Made by a program: the position numbers and the translations under genes
Source: Paenibacillus stellifer
GTDB taxonomy: Bacteria; Bacillota; Bacilli; Paenibacillales; Paenibacillaceae
Reading direction: 5' to 3'
DNA: 64,000 nt
NCBI RefSeq assembly: GCF_000758685.1
Contig: NZ_CP009286.1
Coordinates: 2,262,501 to 2,326,500 of the forward strand
In this document: positions 54,335-63,326 of the stretch, one piece after another
Numbering within the stretch: the first letter of the stretch is position 1
How the letters are laid out: the number at the start of each line of letters is the position of its first letter
Notes under the pieces: model-generated
Databases searched by the model: none
What the model was told of the DNA's origin: nothing
The model's input: only the letters and a program-made list of their open reading frames with translations

Positions 54335-55387
54335 TTAGTTCGCTCCCACGTAGGCGGCGAGCAGCTTGGCCGTATTGAGCACGGCCTGCTTATGCGTCCG
54401 CTCCATGGAGTGGGAGGCATGGACGCCAGGGCCAATCAGCGCGGCCCGGATGTTCGCTCCGGCGCGCAGAGCGGCGGAAGCATCAGACCCGTAATGCGGG
54501 TAGATGTCCACCGCATGGGCGATGCCGAGACCGTGAGCCAGGTCGATAAGCTTGCCCGTCATGACGTAATCGTACGGGCCCGAGGAATCCTTGGCACAGA
54601 TCGAGACGTCCGTCTCCTTGCAGTTCAGGTCGTCGCCGAGAACGCCCATATCGACGGCGATCAGCTCGCTGATTTCGCCGGGTATCCAGGAGGCGCCGTG
54701 CCCGACTTCCTCGTAATTCGAGATGAGCAGCTTCAGATTATGCAGCGGCTTCCAGCCCTCCCGCTTGATGCTCTCCAGCAGGCCGAACAGCGCCGCTACG
54801 CTGGCTTTGTCGTCTAGATGGCGGGACTTGATGAAGCCGCTGGGGGTAAAGACCGGCCGCGCTTCGAACGACACGAAATCCCCATGTCCGATGCCGAGCT
54901 TCAGCACATCGTCCTTGCTCGTTACGATTTCGTCGATGCGGACCATCATATTCTCTTCCGCCCGCTTGATGTCCCTTGCTTCGGCGGGATAGGCATGGGC
55001 GGAAGGACGAGTGGAGAGGATGGTTCCCGTGTAGGTCAAGCCGCTCCGAGTGTGGATCTGACAGTACTCGTTCTCAATGCTGTACATCGTGAACCCTCCT
55101 ACCGAGGTCAGTCGGAGCGTGCCGTCCGAACGGATTGAACGGACCATTGCCCCGAGCGTATCGACATGGGCGCTCAGTCCGATGGTCCGGGATGGGTCAA
55201 GCCCGTCTACGCTCAGGATCAGGCCGCCTTTTTCATTCCAGGACAAGGCGGCGCCTAGCGCGGCAGCTTCTTCGGCCAACAGCTTCAGAATCGTATGGGT
55301 GTAGCCGGTCGGGCTCGGCGTTTCCAGCAGCTTCTTGAGAAGCGAGAGCATATAGGTTTCATTGGGTTGAATCGTTAATACAGGCAC
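54335..55387 (-). CDS. M42 family metallo-aminopeptidase
   Basis: A 350-residue co-catalytic zinc peptidase of the M42 (PepA/FrvX-like) family. SAHVDTLGAMV gives the first His and Asp, KSRHLDDKASVAAL the bridging Asp, SNYEEVGHG the catalytic Glu pair, AVDMGVLGDD the next Asp, and ASHSMERTH the last His. These enzymes trim N-terminal residues in large cytosolic shells. I chose GTG at 55387, eight bases behind GGAGG; an earlier TTG at 55402 overlaps the ribosome binding site. Confidence 0.93.
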   Translation of the reverse strand: MPVLTIQPNETYMLSLLKKLLETPSPTGYTHTILKLLAEEAAALGAALSWNEKGGLILSVDGLDPSRTIGLSAHVDTLGAMVRSIRSDGTLRLTSVGGFTMYSIENEYCQIHTRSGLTYTGTILSTRPSAHAYPAEARDIKRAEENMMVRIDEIVTSKDDVLKLGIGHGDFVSFEARPVFTPSGFIKSRHLDDKASVAALFGLLESIKREGWKPLHNLKLLISNYEEVGHGASWIPGEISELIAVDMGVLGDDLNCKETDVSICAKDSSGPYDYVMTGKLIDLAHGLGIAHAVDIYPHYGSDASAALRAGANIRAALIGPGVHASHSMERTHKQAVLNTAKLLAAYVGAN

Positions 55388-55432
55388 AATAACAGCCTCC
55401 AATCTGGATCTGGGATGAAATCATCTATTGCG

Positions 55433-55774
55433 TCAGTTGTAGGTGGTCTTGGCATCCGGGGCGAATCCCTCTGCCGGCGGCATCTCGGAAGGAGCCGGAT
55501 GTGCCGTCTCCAATACGGCAATTCTTCCCTGTGCTTCCGTAAGCTCGGCAGTGAGGGTTTTAATCCTCCGCTGCTGCTTGTACCCCCTGAAGATTCCATA
55601 GAAACCGGCGATAATGGCACCGATTAGAGCACAGCCGAGGATAACGAGAATTAGCGGGATTGAGATCAGGCTGAAGCCGAAATTGACCTGCACGGGATCG
55701 ACATTAATCACGGCAAAGAGTGCAACCAGCAGGGCGAAGACCAGACCCAAAATAATGGACCATTGATTTCTCAT
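55433..55774 (-). CDS. LapA-like membrane protein
   Basis: A 113-residue protein of the LapA (DUF1049) type: two membrane helices (~6-26 and ~40-62) joined by NVDPVQVNFGFSLISIPLILVI, the family signature, then a cytosolic coiled-coil tail (KQQRRIKTLTAELTEAQGRIAVLE). In Gram-negatives LapA works in envelope assembly; in Gram-positives the role is unknown. AAGGAGGTT precedes the ATG. Confidence 0.87.
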   Translation of the reverse strand: MRNQWSIILGLVFALLVALFAVINVDPVQVNFGFSLISIPLILVILGCALIGAIIAGFYGIFRGYKQQRRIKTLTAELTEAQGRIAVLETAHPAPSEMPPAEGFAPDAKTTYN

Positions 55775-55831
55775 ATACGAACCTCCTTGAGGGCGGCATT
55801 CTCGCAGGCACTATCCTGGAAAAAGCCCATT

Positions 55832-55863
55832 CTTAAAACCCTTACCCCAATCCGGGGTAAGGG
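55832..55863 (-). terminator. Terminator of pepF
   Basis: CCCTTACCCC and GGGGTAAGGG pair over five bases; on the minus strand TTTTAAG follows. Confidence 0.78.
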
Positions 55864-55909
55864 ACGCGATCATGACGCCGGTCCGGGCGAACCCGGCCGG
55901 ACGACAGTA

Positions 55910-57700
55910 TTACTTGGTCAGCTCTTCCATCTGCTCGATTACATTCTCGAAGACGCTCATTGCCTCGCGGATCGGTTCCGGAGACGACATGTCGACGCCC
56001 GCTTTTTTCAAAATATTGATCGAGTAGTCGCTGCCGCCGCTCTTCAGGAAGCCTAAGTAGCGGTCGACCGCCGGCTTGCCTTCCTCCAGAATCTGCTTCG
56101 AGAAGCTGGTAGCCGCGGAGAAGCCCGTCGCATATTTGTAGACATAGAAGCTGTTGTAGAAATGGGGGATACGGGCCCATTCCATCTCGATGTCTTTATC
56201 CACGACCATGTCCTTGCCGTAGTACTGCTCGTTCAGCTTGTAATAGATGGCCGACAGATCCTGCGGCGTGAGCGATTCACCCTTCTCGGCGCGTTCATGC
56301 ACGATTTTCTCGAACTCGGCGAACATGGTCTGGCGGAACACCGTCGTGCGGAATTGATCGGCATAGTAGGTGAGCAGATACATTTTCTCCTTCTTGTCGG
56401 TCGATTTCTCCAGCAGATAGTGCATCAGCAGCGCTTCGTTCGTAGTCGAGGCCACCTCTGCCAGGAAAATTGTATACTGCGCGTCACGGTATTTCAGCGT
56501 AGTGTCCGAATAATAAGAGTGGAGCGCGTGACCCATTTCATGCGCCAGCGTGAACATGCTGTTCAGGTTGTCGTTATGGTTGAGCAGCACGTACGGATGT
56601 GTGCCATAGGCTCCCCAGCTATACGCGCCGGTACGCTTGTTCTCGTTCTCATACACGTCGATCCAACCCTTGTCATAGCCTTCCTGCAGCGTCTTGAGAT
56701 AGTCCTCGCCGAGCGGCTTCAGGCCTTCCTTCGTAATTTTCTTGGCTTCTTCAAAAGGAATGTCCAGCTTGTATTCGTCCACCAGCGGCGCGAACAGATC
56801 GTACATATGCAGCTCGTCGACGCCGAGAAGCTTCTGGCGCAGCTTCATGTAGCGGTGCATCAGCGGCAGGCTCTCATGAATCGTGTCGATGAGGTTCGTG
56901 TATACCTCTTTGGAAATGTTGTCGCCGAACAGGGACATCTCCAGAACGGACGGGTATTTGCGCACCCGCGAGTAGAAGACGTTCTTGTTGACATTCGCGC
57001 TGAGCGTGGCGGCGATGGTGTTCTTCTGCTTGGCATAAGTGTCGTACACCGCTTTAAATGCGCTGCGGCGCACTTCACGGTCCGGGCTCTCCAGGAATTT
57101 GATATAGCTGCCGTGGGTCAGCTCCACTTCCTTGCCGTCCTCGTCCTTAATCTTGGGGAACTTGAGATCGGCGTTGTTCAGCATGCCAAAAATATTTTGC
57201 GGCGCCTGTGACAGCGTACCGACCTGCGCGAGCAGCGCTTCCTCCGCTTTGGACAGGATATGCGCCTTTTGCCGCTTCATTTCGGTCAGCGTAAAAGTGT
57301 AATCCGACAGGGAAGGGTCCGCGATAAACTGATCAAGCTTCTCGACCGGCAGGGCCAGAATTTCCGGCGTTACATAGGAGAGGGCTTCGCCCGCATCAAC
57401 GCTGAGCTTCTTCGCTTTCTGGGACAGCGCCTGATAGACAGGATCGGCCGTATCTTCATCCTGGCGCATATGCGCGTACACATAGAGGCGTTCGGTCTTG
57501 AGGGAGAGCTCGTCGTCCAGCTCGAAACATTCCTTAAGGGCGGCTGCATCGGTCAACTTGCCCTGGAATTTGGAGGCTTCCTCGATCAGCTTCTTGGTCT
57601 CATCATAAGTCCGGTCCCACTCCTGCTGGTTCGCGAACATATCTTCCAGCTTCCAGCGGTTCTCTGCGGGCACTTCACTTCTCTTCAATAATTGTTCCAT
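55910..57700 (-). CDS. pepF: Oligoendopeptidase F (M3 family)
   Basis: A 596-residue zinc peptidase that cuts short peptides. The H-E-x-x-H motif is in LAHEMGHALHSYYS (~residue 387), with the third ligand Glu in FLAEVASTTNEALL ~28 residues on. The front, RWKLEDMFANQQEWDRTYDETKKLI, is the typical PepF N-terminus. The ATG at 57700 has an ideal AAGGAGGATTCCC. The frame is open upstream to an ATG at 57826 that has its own GGGAGG and would add 42 residues resembling a signal peptide (LLALSLLPGNITPAFA). The usual cytosolic form starts at 57700. Confidence 0.94.
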   Translation of the reverse strand: MEQLLKRSEVPAENRWKLEDMFANQQEWDRTYDETKKLIEEASKFQGKLTDAAALKECFELDDELSLKTERLYVYAHMRQDEDTADPVYQALSQKAKKLSVDAGEALSYVTPEILALPVEKLDQFIADPSLSDYTFTLTEMKRQKAHILSKAEEALLAQVGTLSQAPQNIFGMLNNADLKFPKIKDEDGKEVELTHGSYIKFLESPDREVRRSAFKAVYDTYAKQKNTIAATLSANVNKNVFYSRVRKYPSVLEMSLFGDNISKEVYTNLIDTIHESLPLMHRYMKLRQKLLGVDELHMYDLFAPLVDEYKLDIPFEEAKKITKEGLKPLGEDYLKTLQEGYDKGWIDVYENENKRTGAYSWGAYGTHPYVLLNHNDNLNSMFTLAHEMGHALHSYYSDTTLKYRDAQYTIFLAEVASTTNEALLMHYLLEKSTDKKEKMYLLTYYADQFRTTVFRQTMFAEFEKIVHERAEKGESLTPQDLSAIYYKLNEQYYGKDMVVDKDIEMEWARIPHFYNSFYVYKYATGFSAATSFSKQILEEGKPAVDRYLGFLKSGGSDYSINILKKAGVDMSSPEPIREAMSVFENVIEQMEELTK

Positions 57701-57929
57701 GGGAATCCTCCTTAAATGGTGGGATGAGTTCTGCGCGGACTGCGGTCTGGCAAAGGCAGGGGTGATATTCCCCGGCAGCAGCGAGAGCGCAAGCAGAATG
57801 GTACAAGATTTGGCGGCGAAGGACATACTGGCGGCCTCCCGTTTCTATTGGTCCTCCTAGTATTCCCTGCAGTCCGCCGGTTATGAATCGGTATAAGCAG
57901 TCATTGGCAAGGCCGGGCCGCCGGCGGGA

Positions 57930-58103
57930 TCAACCCGCCAGAAAGGCGACGATGACAAAGACAAAAGCCAGCGCAATCATAATTACACTTATAAGTGCCA
58001 AAATCCGTCTCCATTTAGGATCCAGACGGTCTTTGGTCAAAATGAGCACAGCGCCAAGACAAAGGACGGCGACGATATAAATAGCCAGACTTTCGCCGTT
58101 CAT
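57930..58103 (-). CDS. Small membrane protein, 57 residues
   Basis: A short gene with two membrane helices: LAIYIVAVLCLGAVLILT (~6-23) and ILALISVIMIALAFVFVIVAFLAG (~34-57), joined by the basic turn KDRLDPKWRR. AGGTG lies nine bases before its ATG. It starts two bases after the stop of the gene at 58106, so the two are one operon. No family is recognised. Clean coding character, helix-turn-helix membrane layout and tight linkage support a real gene. Confidence 0.75.
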   Translation of the reverse strand: MNGESLAIYIVAVLCLGAVLILTKDRLDPKWRRILALISVIMIALAFVFVIVAFLAG

Positions 58104-58105
58104 TC

Positions 58106-58339
58106 TTACACCTGCTTGAATGCCGCGATAATGCGGGTGTATTCTTCTTCATTATCTTTATAGGATTCTTTGTTGAACCGGTTGTGCACCCACTGCATCA
58201 TCGCCGGCCGGCTCATGAAGGTATGCGTTTCTTCGCCCCACTGGTCCGAAATTTCACGGAGGATAATGTAACGTCCCTGGACTTCCACCGTCATCATGTT
58301 CCATTTGTCCGTTTTGTAGATTTCATGTTTTTTGATCAT
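58106..58339 (-). CDS. Hypothetical protein, 77 residues
   Basis: A small soluble protein starting MIKKHEIYKTDKWNMMTVEVQGRYIILREIS, with predicted beta strands first and helices later (RPAMMQWVHNRFNKESYKDNEEEYTRIIAAFKQV). ATG at 58339 follows GGTGGGA. I recognise no named family. It shares a transcript with the small membrane protein behind it. Confidence 0.75.
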   Translation of the reverse strand: MIKKHEIYKTDKWNMMTVEVQGRYIILREISDQWGEETHTFMSRPAMMQWVHNRFNKESYKDNEEEYTRIIAAFKQV

Positions 58340-58508
58340 AGCAGTCCCACCCTGGCGATATTTGGTTTTGGGTAAATGATAACGCACCCGAGAAGGGAAA
58401 AGCAAATAAATTCACCGCGCCTCCCGCCAATGGATTGCTTTACCTGAAAGGTTGAAGTATAATGTAGATATTCGCCATATATGGCGGTATTTTTAGGAGG
58501 TTGTTCAC

Positions 58509-58706
58509 TTGAAAGGTACAGTTAAATGGTTTAATGCAGAAAAAGGCTATGGCTTCATCCAAGTAGAAGGCGGCGAAGACGTATTCGTACATTTCTCCGC
58601 AATCCAGGGAGACGGCTTCAAGACTTTGGAAGAAGGCCAATCCGTTGAGTTCGAAATCACGGAAGGCAACCGCGGACCGCAAGCAGCTAACGTAATCAAA
58701 CTGTAA
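58509..58706 (+). CDS. Cold-shock protein (CspB/CspD type)
   Basis: A 65-residue single-strand nucleic acid binder. [16 protein letters not shown] carries RNP1 (KGYGFI) and DVFVHFSAI is RNP2, both complete. It melts RNA structure in the cold. The start is TTG after TAGGAGGTT, in the usual Csp layout. The A/T-rich leader may fold to give cold control, but I cannot show a thermosensor. Confidence 0.96.
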   Translation: MKGTVKWFNAEKGYGFIQVEGGEDVFVHFSAIQGDGFKTLEEGQSVEFEITEGNRGPQAANVIKL

Positions 58707-58794
58707 GCCAAAGCCGAAGGGGTAATACCTTCGCTCTGAATATACTTGATTGAATAGGCTTCTGAACAAGGCGTTATCTCGCAACGTACGCTCG

Positions 58795-58830
58795 AGACAC
58801 AGTTCCCAGGAACTGTGTCTTTTGTTTGTT
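58795..58830 (+). terminator. Terminator after csp
   Basis: AGACACAGTTCC and GGAACTGTGTCT pair perfectly over a two-base loop, followed by TTTGTTTGTT. Confidence 0.85.
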
Positions 58831-58838
58831 TAATTGAG

Positions 58839-58875
58839 TAAAATCCCCAATCCTTTTGATTGAAGAGGATTGGGG
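58839..58875 (-). terminator. Terminator of the nitroreductase gene
   Basis: On the minus strand CCCCAATCC and GGATTGGGG pair and lead into ATTTTA. It is ~35 bases past the nitroreductase stop. Confidence 0.75.
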
Positions 58876-58910
58876 CCTTAGTTTGTTATGGTGCCGCCAA
58901 GTACCGTCGC

Positions 58911-59558
58911 TTATTGAATCACAGTCAGGATCTCGTCGATTTCTTTGCGGGCAACAGCTTTGGGATGAACGGCAGGATGTCCGAGCGCTACGACCATATT
59001 GATCTGCCGGCTCTCCGGGATGTCGAGATAGTCCCGAAGATCGGATTCAGCGAGCAGTACAGGCCCTGTCATCGGACAGGTGGCCAATCCTTTGGCGTGG
59101 GCGGCGAGCATCAGATTCTGGACCGCAAGGCTGCTGCTCTTGATGCCTTCCTCCGCCCAAATGTCCGGAGATCCGAATTCCAGCGGATCGAAGATCCGTT
59201 CGCGGAACTTTGATGTATAAGGGGTAGCCAGGCAGACGATCAGAGCCGGAGCGCTGCCGAATGCTGTTGCATAGGGGCCGAAGGATTTGACCATCAGCTT
59301 CGCTTCCCGGGCCAAGCCGCGTTCCTCCGCAGAAGCTGCGATTTCACGAAGCCGCTCCCAGGTAAAGGCTTCGATAGCTTTAATCTTGTCGCGGTTCAGA
59401 ACCGCAATGAACTCCCAGGTCTGCGAATTGGTATCGCTCGGCGCATACCTTGCGCAATCGATAATATCCCGGACATCTTCCAGCAGGACATCGTCATCGC
59501 TGAAATCACGGATGCTGCGGCGCGATACGGCAAGCTGCCTGAATTCTTCAAAGGTCAT
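58911..59558 (-). CDS. Nitroreductase family flavoprotein
   Basis: A 215-residue FMN enzyme of the nitroreductase fold. AVSRRSIRDFSDDDV at the front binds FMN phosphate, ARYAPSDTNSQTWEFIAV is the second FMN contact, and the late LAAHAKGLATCPMTGPVL and MVVALGHPAVHPKAVARK complete the fold. It uses NAD(P)H to reduce nitro groups or quinones; the natural substrate is unknown. CGGAAGGAG lies before the ATG. Confidence 0.92.
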   Translation of the reverse strand: MTFEEFRQLAVSRRSIRDFSDDDVLLEDVRDIIDCARYAPSDTNSQTWEFIAVLNRDKIKAIEAFTWERLREIAASAEERGLAREAKLMVKSFGPYATAFGSAPALIVCLATPYTSKFRERIFDPLEFGSPDIWAEEGIKSSSLAVQNLMLAAHAKGLATCPMTGPVLLAESDLRDYLDIPESRQINMVVALGHPAVHPKAVARKEIDEILTVIQ

Positions 59559-59615
59559 GACCGGATGCTCCTTCCGAGGTTGTTACCAGGTACTAATACC
59601 TGATGCTTAAGACTA

Positions 59616-60899
59616 TTATAGCGTAACTTTCTCCTGGTGAGAAGCTTCGAACTGTTCGGAGGACTCAGGAAGGCCTTCGGCAAAGGGCGTCACCACTTCA
59701 GCCGTTAAGGCTGTCGGACCCGCCAGCCAGCGCCGGGCCATGAACCCTGCGGCGGCGATCACCGCTAGCAGAGTGGCTACGCGGTAAAATGCGGTCATTC
59801 CCCATTGCTGATAAACCACCCCGCCGAAAGCTCCGCTTAACAGCCCCGATAAACTGGACCACATAACCGTATAGACAGCCATCCCGGTTGCGCGCAGATG
59901 ATCCGGGATCAGGCGTGTAATGTAGCGGACAGAGGTTACATAGAAGATGCCGAAGGTGACGCTGTGCATAAGCTGAATAAAAATAATGTAGACAGGCTGC
60001 TCTACGGATGAGATCAGCAGAAATCTGACGCCGAACATCAGGCATGCCAAAGCGAGCAGAGGGACTTCCTTGAATTTGTCGCCGTATTTGCCGAGCAGAA
60101 ACAGCACTGGTATCTCGGACAGGGCGGATGCAAGCAGTGCCCAGCCGATCAATTCTTCTCCCGCGCCCAGGCGCTTCATGCTCACTGTCAGAAAGGCGTC
60201 GTTCATGCGATAGCTGAGCGCGAGCACAAAGACGCATCCGAAGAACCATATAACTTCCCTGTTAAGCAAAATAGCCCGCAGCCCCTTCGCAGCGTCCGGG
60301 GTGCTGCCTGCTTCGTCTGCTATTCTCCGAGAACGCTTTGGTCCGGCATCTCGCAGCAGAAAGGCGACACACAGAGATATAGTTATTATGATCGAGCACA
60401 GCGCTATGCTCCAGGATATGCCTAGTGCGAGCAGCAGGTAGCCCATGGACAACGCGAAAAATGCGTATCCAAAAGAACCGAAGAGACGAATGGTAATGAA
60501 ATTGCGGCCGCGTCGTTCTGCAGTCTGGATGGCCATCGTATCCGCGAGCGGATAGAGGGGGTAATAGAAAAAATAAAAACAGGAAAGGATAACCATAACG
60601 AGTGGGAATTCTCTTGCTTGTGAAAGGAGCAGCGCCGTAACAAGCTGACCCGCCAGCAGAATGAACATGATCTTGCGGACAGTTCCCAGCCGGTCGCTCA
60701 GCATGCTCCAGAAGAGATTGGACAAGATGGAGATCATCGGACCGGTGGAGTACAGTAGTCCGACCTGCGTACTGCTGAAGCCAAGATGACTGTAGAAGAG
60801 CGGGAAATAGGATAGTGCGAGCACACCAATCCCGTAAATGGCGAACATGAAGATCCGCAGCCAGTTCTGGTCGGCGAAGGCTCCGTTTTGGTGTTCCAT
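59616..60899 (-). CDS. MFS transporter (MFS_1-like)
   Basis: A 427-residue 12-helix transporter. LFWSMLSDRLGTVRKIMF is motif A, and LSYFPLFYSHLGFSSTQVGLLYSTGPM and RNFITIRLFGSFGYAFFALSMGYLL are landmarks of the sugar/nucleoside branch (LacY/HcaT/YwbF-like). I chose ATG at 60899 since GGGAAGGTG precedes it. The C-terminal tail is acidic. A sugar or aromatic acid substrate is likely, but not fixed by the sequence. Confidence 0.87.
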   Translation of the reverse strand: MEHQNGAFADQNWLRIFMFAIYGIGVLALSYFPLFYSHLGFSSTQVGLLYSTGPMISILSNLFWSMLSDRLGTVRKIMFILLAGQLVTALLLSQAREFPLVMVILSCFYFFYYPLYPLADTMAIQTAERRGRNFITIRLFGSFGYAFFALSMGYLLLALGISWSIALCSIIITISLCVAFLLRDAGPKRSRRIADEAGSTPDAAKGLRAILLNREVIWFFGCVFVLALSYRMNDAFLTVSMKRLGAGEELIGWALLASALSEIPVLFLLGKYGDKFKEVPLLALACLMFGVRFLLISSVEQPVYIIFIQLMHSVTFGIFYVTSVRYITRLIPDHLRATGMAVYTVMWSSLSGLLSGAFGGVVYQQWGMTAFYRVATLLAVIAAAGFMARRWLAGPTALTAEVVTPFAEGLPESSEQFEASHQEKVTL

Positions 60900-61128
60900 T
60901 ACATACACCTTCCCGAAATTCGCCTGTTGTGTAAACACGTAGTAAAATTCATGTAAATTGCACTCCCTGGAATGAAATACGGTTAGTATAACATAAAGTA
61001 CTTTGGATTAGGGGAGGCGCTTTCCATTATCTTTGATTTTGCAGGGTGCTTTCAAAAGTGATTTTGTTGTTTGTACTAACGTTTGAGTCATATTATAATG
61101 ATTATGATTTGGATAAGGAGACAACAAT

Positions 61129-62226
61129 GTGGAGGCACCGTCATTGAGTGAATTTGAGCAAGGCCGTCCCTCAAGCCCGCGCGGCCCGATTGGGTTAATG
61201 AGCAGAGTCTACAAATACGTCCTGCCTGAGGTGGAGAACTGCCTGAATCTCTGGCGCAAAGATGCGGAAGGGATTCCCGATCCCGAGCTTCGAAGACAAG
61301 CGCTTGCAAGTATCGAGACGAAGAAGTTTCATTGTCAGGGCGGAGGCGTGTATGCAGTGGGCAATCTGCCCATGAGACATATCCTCATTTCGCTAATTGT
61401 GTCGTACCAGACGATCAGCGATTACCTGGACAACCTGTGCGACCGAAGCACATCCATGGACCCTGAGGATTTCCGGCTGCTGCACCGGTCGATGCTGGAC
61501 GCCGTAACTCCTGGAGCCGAGCCCGTTAATTATTACGCGCTTCGCGCCGAACAAGACGACGGCGGTTACCTGCACCGTCTGGTCCGCAACTGCCAGGATA
61601 TGATTGATAAGCTTCCCGGTTATGCTTCTGCGGCCCAGGAGATTTATGATTTGGCCGAACTGTATACCGATCTGCAGGTATATAAGCATATTCGTCCGGA
61701 TTTAAGGGAATCCGCACTTCAGAAATGGTGGGAGGAGAAGCGAGGCCGGGCACCGCATTTATATTGGAACGAATTTGCGGCGGCGACAGGCTCGACGCTG
61801 GGCGTCTTCATGCTGTTCTTGGCTTCCTGCGATCCTAGACTAAAGAAGGAGGACGCTTCCCAGATCCGGGCCGGCTATTTCCCGCATTTGTGCTGCCTGC
61901 ATATTATGCTGGATTATTTGATCGACCAGGATGAGGACCGCGCTGGCGGAGATCTGAATTTTTGCAACTACTACGACAGTACGGAAACCATGCTGAATCG
62001 GATTGCTTCCATAGTGGAGTGGGCTCGTAAAGATGTCCGGAACATTCCTGACACGCCCCTGCACCGCATGGTCATTGAGGGGCTGCTGGCATTGTATCTA
62101 TCCGATCCGAAAGTAAGCGAACAACGGGAGGTTCGCACTGTATCCAAGAAGCTGATGAAGAGAAGCCCGCTGACCCGGCTCTTCTTCTTCGCGAACAGCC
62201 GCTGGATTCGCAAGCATTTGTATTAG
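61129..62226 (+). CDS. ytpB: Tetraprenyl-beta-curcumene synthase-like protein (YtpB, DUF2600)
   Basis: A 365-residue all-helical protein of the DUF2600 family, whose B. subtilis member YtpB turns tetraprenyl diphosphate into tetraprenyl-beta-curcumene, the C35 precursor of sporulenes. Asp-rich motifs that could bind Mg-diphosphate are SDYLDNLCD (~residue 103-111) and DYLIDQDED (~263-271). YTDLQVYKHI and TGSTLGVFMLFL are further family blocks. The start is GTG after ATAAGGAGA. It precedes pfkA by 24 bases but the functional link is unclear. The cyclase that would act next is not in the window. Confidence 0.9.
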   Translation: MEAPSLSEFEQGRPSSPRGPIGLMSRVYKYVLPEVENCLNLWRKDAEGIPDPELRRQALASIETKKFHCQGGGVYAVGNLPMRHILISLIVSYQTISDYLDNLCDRSTSMDPEDFRLLHRSMLDAVTPGAEPVNYYALRAEQDDGGYLHRLVRNCQDMIDKLPGYASAAQEIYDLAELYTDLQVYKHIRPDLRESALQKWWEEKRGRAPHLYWNEFAAATGSTLGVFMLFLASCDPRLKKEDASQIRAGYFPHLCCLHIMLDYLIDQDEDRAGGDLNFCNYYDSTETMLNRIASIVEWARKDVRNIPDTPLHRMVIEGLLALYLSDPKVSEQREVRTVSKKLMKRSPLTRLFFFANSRWIRKHLY

Positions 62227-62250
62227 CATTTTAAGGAGGAAATCATTCGT

Positions 62251-63222
62251 ATGGCAGAAGTAAAAAAAATCGCAGTTTTGACCAGCGGCGGAGACTCGCA
62301 GGGCATGAATGCCGCCGTTCGCGCCGTTGTGCGCAGCGCCCTTTTCTTCGGGGTTGAAGTGTACGGCATTCAGCGGGGGTATCAGGGGCTTCTGAACCGG
62401 GATATTTTCCCGATGGATATCCGCAGCGTTGGTGACATCATTCAGCGCGGGGGCACTATTCTGCAGTCCGCGCGATGTCTGGAATTCCTGAAGCCGGAAG
62501 GCCAGGAGAAAGGCGCCGAAATCTTGCGCGAGTACGGAATCGACGGACTCGTTGTTATCGGAGGCGATGGTTCTTATAACGGCGCCAACAAATTGAGCAA
62601 GCTCGGCATCAAGACCATGGGTCTGCCGGGCACTATCGACAATGATATCTCGTTCACCGACTACACCATCGGTTTCGACACGGCTGTCAGCATTGTAGTT
62701 GACGCCATCAACAAACTGCGCGACACCATGTCCTCTCATGAACGCTCTTCCGTTGTCGAAGTAATGGGACGCCATTGCGGCGACATTGCTCTCCACGCGG
62801 GACTGGCTTCGGGAGCCGAGACAATTCTGGTGCCGGAAATGCCATTCGATTTGGATGAAGTGGCCGACCGGATGAAGGATAACTTTGCCAAAGGCAAGCG
62901 CCACAGTATCGTTATCGTAGCCGAAGGCGTAGGCAAAGGGGAAGATATCGCTCAGGCGCTCAAGGAACGCCATGCTTCCATCGACGCCCGCGTTACGGTG
63001 CTGGGCCATATCCAGCGCGGCGGCAGTCCGACTCCGGCCGACCGCAACCTGGCGAGCCGTCTTGCCGATTTCGCTGTCCGCAAGCTGATCGAAGGAGAAT
63101 CCGGCAAAGCCTGCGGCATGATCAAGGGCGAGCTTGTTCTTACGGATATCGATAAGGTCGTGAACACGAAGAAGGATTTCAATGTAGAGCTGTACAACCT
63201 GGCCTCCCGTCTTTCTCAATAA
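62251..63222 (+). CDS. pfkA: ATP-dependent 6-phosphofructokinase
   Basis: A 323-residue glycolytic kinase. VLTSGGDSQGMNAAVRAVVR binds ATP, GGDGSYNGANKLS is the second glycine loop, GLPGTIDNDISFTDYTIGFDTA carries the catalytic Asp (D of TIDND) and EVMGRHCGDIAL the fructose-6-phosphate Arg. The ATP-type GGDGS confirms ATP, not PPi, as donor. AAGGAGGAAA precedes the ATG. It may share the ytpB transcript. Confidence 0.96.
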   Translation: MAEVKKIAVLTSGGDSQGMNAAVRAVVRSALFFGVEVYGIQRGYQGLLNRDIFPMDIRSVGDIIQRGGTILQSARCLEFLKPEGQEKGAEILREYGIDGLVVIGGDGSYNGANKLSKLGIKTMGLPGTIDNDISFTDYTIGFDTAVSIVVDAINKLRDTMSSHERSSVVEVMGRHCGDIALHAGLASGAETILVPEMPFDLDEVADRMKDNFAKGKRHSIVIVAEGVGKGEDIAQALKERHASIDARVTVLGHIQRGGSPTPADRNLASRLADFAVRKLIEGESGKACGMIKGELVLTDIDKVVNTKKDFNVELYNLASRLSQ

Positions 63223-63248
63223 GAATATCTTCGGATCTGAACAGGAAG

Positions 63249-63290
63249 GACCTGTCCGTCACCTTGGGTGCCCGGACAGGCCCTTTTTTC
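63249..63290 (+). terminator. Terminator of pfkA
   Basis: CCTGTCCG and CGGACAGG pair over a short loop and are followed by CCCTTTTTTC. Confidence 0.88.
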
Positions 63291-63326
63291 GTTCGAACCC
63301 TTATGAAGCCAGGAGCAAGCAGGGGG

